This document shows, in pieces, positions 20,514-22,267 of a stretch of 22,267 bases of DNA. The DNA lies in the NCBI GenBank assembly GCA_015655225.1, contig JAATFK010000467.1:1-22267 (forward strand), in the 5' to 3' direction. This stretch comes from Solirubrobacterales bacterium. GTDB lineage: Bacteria; Actinomycetota; Thermoleophilia; Solirubrobacterales; Solirubrobacteraceae. Position numbers and translations under genes: made by a program. A model generated the notes under the pieces. That model saw only the letters and a program-made list of their open reading frames with translations, searched no databases and had not been told where the DNA came from. How positions within the stretch are numbered: the first letter of the stretch is position 1; each line of letters begins with the position of its first letter.

Positions 20514-21208
20514 TCGGCGCGATCACCGCGGCCGCGACCGCGCCGAGCACGGGCGGGACGCTCGGCAGCCTGACCGGCAACAGCAGCGCGGTCCAGGTCC
20601 TCGTCCTCGTCGGCGGCGTCTCGCTGATCCCGGCGATCCTCTTCTGCGTCACCGGCTTCACGCGCATCCTGATCGTCCTCGGCTTCATCCGCACGGCGAT
20701 CGGGACGCAGAACGCGCCGCCCAACCAGGCGCTGATCGGAATCGCGCTCTTCCTCACGCTGTTCGTGATGGCGCCGACCTTCTCGCAGATCAAGAAGGAG
20801 GCGTGGGATCCGCTCCAGCACAACCAGATCCACTTCGACACGGCGGTCAAGCGCGCCGAGGAGCCGCTGCGTCAGTTCATGTTCAGACAGACGCGCGAGA
20901 AGGACCTCACGCTGTTCGTGCACCTGTCGGGGACGAGAAAGCAGCCGAGAACCCGCGCCGACATCCCGACGACCGTGCTCGTGCCGGCGTTCATCGTCAG
21001 CGAGCTGAAGACGGCGTTCCAGATCGGCTTCCTGATCTTCCTGCCGTTCCTCGTGATCGATCTGATCGTCTCCTCGACGTTGATGAGCATGGGCATGGTG
21101 ATGTTGCCGCCGACGTTCATCTCGTTGCCATTCAAGATCTTGCTGTTCGTGCTGGTCGACGGCTGGGACCTCGTCATTCAATCGCTCGTTCAGAGCTTCC
21201 ACACCTGA
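20510..21208 (+). CDS. fliP: Flagellar export gate protein FliP
   Basis: FliP makes the pentameric core of the flagellar type III export gate. The 232-residue product shows the conserved membrane blocks: VQVLVLVGGVSLIPAILFCV, then GFTRILIVLGFIRTAIGTQN, PPNQALIGIALFLTLFVMAP, the loop with EEPLRQFMFRQTREKDL, and the final IPTTVLVPAFIVSELKTAFQ through to the C-terminal helices. ATG 20510 overlaps the fliO stop; GTG 20495 is an in-frame alternative adding five residues. The N-terminal region before the first helix is short and has only a weak signal peptide character compared with enterobacterial FliP. Confidence 0.95.
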   Translation: MIGAITAAATAPSTGGTLGSLTGNSSAVQVLVLVGGVSLIPAILFCVTGFTRILIVLGFIRTAIGTQNAPPNQALIGIALFLTLFVMAPTFSQIKKEAWDPLQHNQIHFDTAVKRAEEPLRQFMFRQTREKDLTLFVHLSGTRKQPRTRADIPTTVLVPAFIVSELKTAFQIGFLIFLPFLVIDLIVSSTLMSMGMVMLPPTFISLPFKILLFVLVDGWDLVIQSLVQSFHT

Positions 21209-21212
21209 CGCC

Positions 21213-21488
21213 GTGGATCAAGACACGATCATCAACCTCGCGACGCAGACGATGACCGTCGCGATGAAGATCGCCGGCCCGCTGCTGCTGGTCGGACTCG
21301 TGATCGGCCTCGTCGTCAGCGTCTTCCAGTCGGTCACGCAGATCTCCGAGCAGAGCCTCTCGTTCATCCCCAAGATCATCGGCGTGATCGTCGTGATCCT
21401 GGTCGCGGGGCCGTGGATGCTGGGCCAGTTGATCAACTACACCGAGCAGCTCTACCAGAGCATCCCGGCGCTGGTCGGTGGCGGATGA
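21213..21488 (+). CDS. fliQ: Flagellar export gate protein FliQ
   Basis: FliQ packs around FliP/FliR in the export gate. The 91-residue product has the usual two membrane helices (about 17-38 and 52-72) and the conserved middle VSVFQSVTQISEQSLSFIPK. Family length is about 89. GTG 21213 starts four bases past the fliP stop, and its stop overlaps the fliR ATG (ATGA). Confidence 0.96.
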   Translation: MDQDTIINLATQTMTVAMKIAGPLLLVGLVIGLVVSVFQSVTQISEQSLSFIPKIIGVIVVILVAGPWMLGQLINYTEQLYQSIPALVGGG

Positions 21489-22264
21489 ACGAGCTGCTGA
21501 GAGCGGTCGGCGCGACGAACGCGGCCGCGTTCATCCTCGTGCTCGCGCGCGTCAGCCCGCTGTTCGCGGTCGCGCCGCTGTTCTCGTCGCAGTTCCTGCC
21601 GGCGCGCGTGCGCACGGTCGCGGCGGTCGGGCTGACGATCGGCCTGATGCCGAGCGCGATGCACGACCAGCACCTGCCGAGCGGGACGCTGCAGATCGCC
21701 GGGCTGATCGGCGTGCAGTTGCTCACCGGGCTCGCGTTCGCGCTCTCGATCGGCCTGCTGTTCTCGGCGATCGAGTCGGCCGGGACGCTGCTCGACGGCG
21801 CGCTCGGTTTCTCCTTCGGCAGCCTCGTGAACCCGCTCACGGGCGTCCCCGGGACGATCCTCTCGCAGCTCTACGCGATGATCGGCCTCGCCGTCTTCGT
21901 CGCGATCAACGGCGACGCCTGGCTGATCCAGGGGCTCGCGCGCACGTTCGACCTCGTCCCGCTGCCGAGAACGCCGCAGATCGACTCGCTCGTCGGCGGC
22001 ATCAGCGCGACCTTCGCGACGATCTTCACGTCCGCGCTCGAGGTCGCCGGGCCGGTGATGCTGGCGGCGCTGCTGACCGACGTCGCGTTCGGCGTCGTCT
22101 CGCGCGTCGTCCCGCAGCTGAACGTCTTCGCGGTCGGCTTCCCGGTCAAGATCGTCATCGGGCTGCTCGTCGTCGCCGCGTCGCTGCCGTTCGTCTGCGG
22201 CTGTATCTCCGACCAGCTGACCACCAGCGTCGCCGACGCGCTCCACACGATCCGGGTCGGGTAG
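21485..22264 (+). CDS. fliR: Flagellar export gate protein FliR
   Basis: FliR completes the FliPQR export channel. The 259-residue product has about six membrane helices and the family blocks ILVLARVSPLFAVAPLFSSQ, then PARVRTVAAVGLTIGLMPS, IGLLFSAIESAGTLLDGALG, FSFGSLVNPLTGV and the late VVPQLNVFAVGFPVKIVIGL. ATG 21485 overlaps the fliQ stop; the frame upstream is a shadow of fliQ. Length is normal (about 255-260). It ends three bases before the window edge, where flhB would be expected next in this gene order. Confidence 0.95.
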   Translation: MNELLRAVGATNAAAFILVLARVSPLFAVAPLFSSQFLPARVRTVAAVGLTIGLMPSAMHDQHLPSGTLQIAGLIGVQLLTGLAFALSIGLLFSAIESAGTLLDGALGFSFGSLVNPLTGVPGTILSQLYAMIGLAVFVAINGDAWLIQGLARTFDLVPLPRTPQIDSLVGGISATFATIFTSALEVAGPVMLAALLTDVAFGVVSRVVPQLNVFAVGFPVKIVIGLLVVAASLPFVCGCISDQLTTSVADALHTIRVG

Positions 22265-22267
22265 CCG

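Overview
This is a very GC-rich window with GC-dominated third codon positions and every gene on the + strand. It reads as an actinobacterial chromosome. A Bacillus-like flagellar/chemotaxis gene order in a genome of this composition suggests the Thermoleophilia (Solirubrobacterales, for example a Conexibacter-like organism). That placement is inference from gene order and composition, not from a database match.

Layout. (1) 1-4373 holds metabolic or accessory genes: the 3' end of a MaoC-type dehydratase, an AlsS-like acetolactate synthase, a two-domain GNAT protein coupled to it by a GTGA overlap, and a Tat-exported putative glycoside hydrolase. (2) 4374-4563 is a non-coding junction with two perfect inverted repeats. 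(3) 4564-9088 begins the flagellar cluster: an XRE-type regulator coupled to fliJ, a 38-codon ORF overlapping both neighbours, fliK with a collagen-like Gly-Ala-Asn ruler, flgD, a small TIGR02530-type hook protein and flgE, closed by a long hairpin. (4) 9186-11957 is flbD-motA-motB-fliL-fliN: stator, torque and switch genes. (5) 12040-19780 is a chemotaxis and switch block, cheW-cheB-cheR-cheA-cheC-cheD-fliM-fliY-cheY, closed by another long hairpin. (6) 19905-22264 is fliO-fliP-fliQ-fliR, the export gate. flhB would be expected just beyond the window.

How they work together. FliJ and FliOPQR belong to the flagellar export apparatus. FliK, FlgD, FlgE and the TIGR02530 protein build and measure the hook. 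MotA/MotB/FliL (with FlbD/SwrD) form and tune the stator. FliM, FliN and FliY form the C-ring switch. CheA/CheW/CheY carry the signal, CheB/CheR/CheD adapt the receptors, and CheC/FliY are CheY-P phosphatases of the Bacillus/Thermotoga type. No receptor gene, fliE-F-G-H-I, flagellin gene or sigma factor gene lies in the window.

The most interesting signals are three FliA/WhiG-type promoter matches (T-A/C/G-AA, exactly 15 bases, GCCGATCA). They lie directly upstream of motA, cheW and fliO, and the motA one is embedded in rare codons at the end of flbD. Others are the doubly overlapping 38-codon ORF in the slot where Bacillus carries ylxF, the XRE regulator with a structured leader at the head of the cluster, the repeat-built FliK ruler, and an uneven use of the Arg codon AGA that sets the che/fliM/fliY block apart from the flagellar genes on either side. 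I found no CRISPR array, tRNA, rRNA or insertion sequence, and nothing that amounts to a wholly new multi-gene system.
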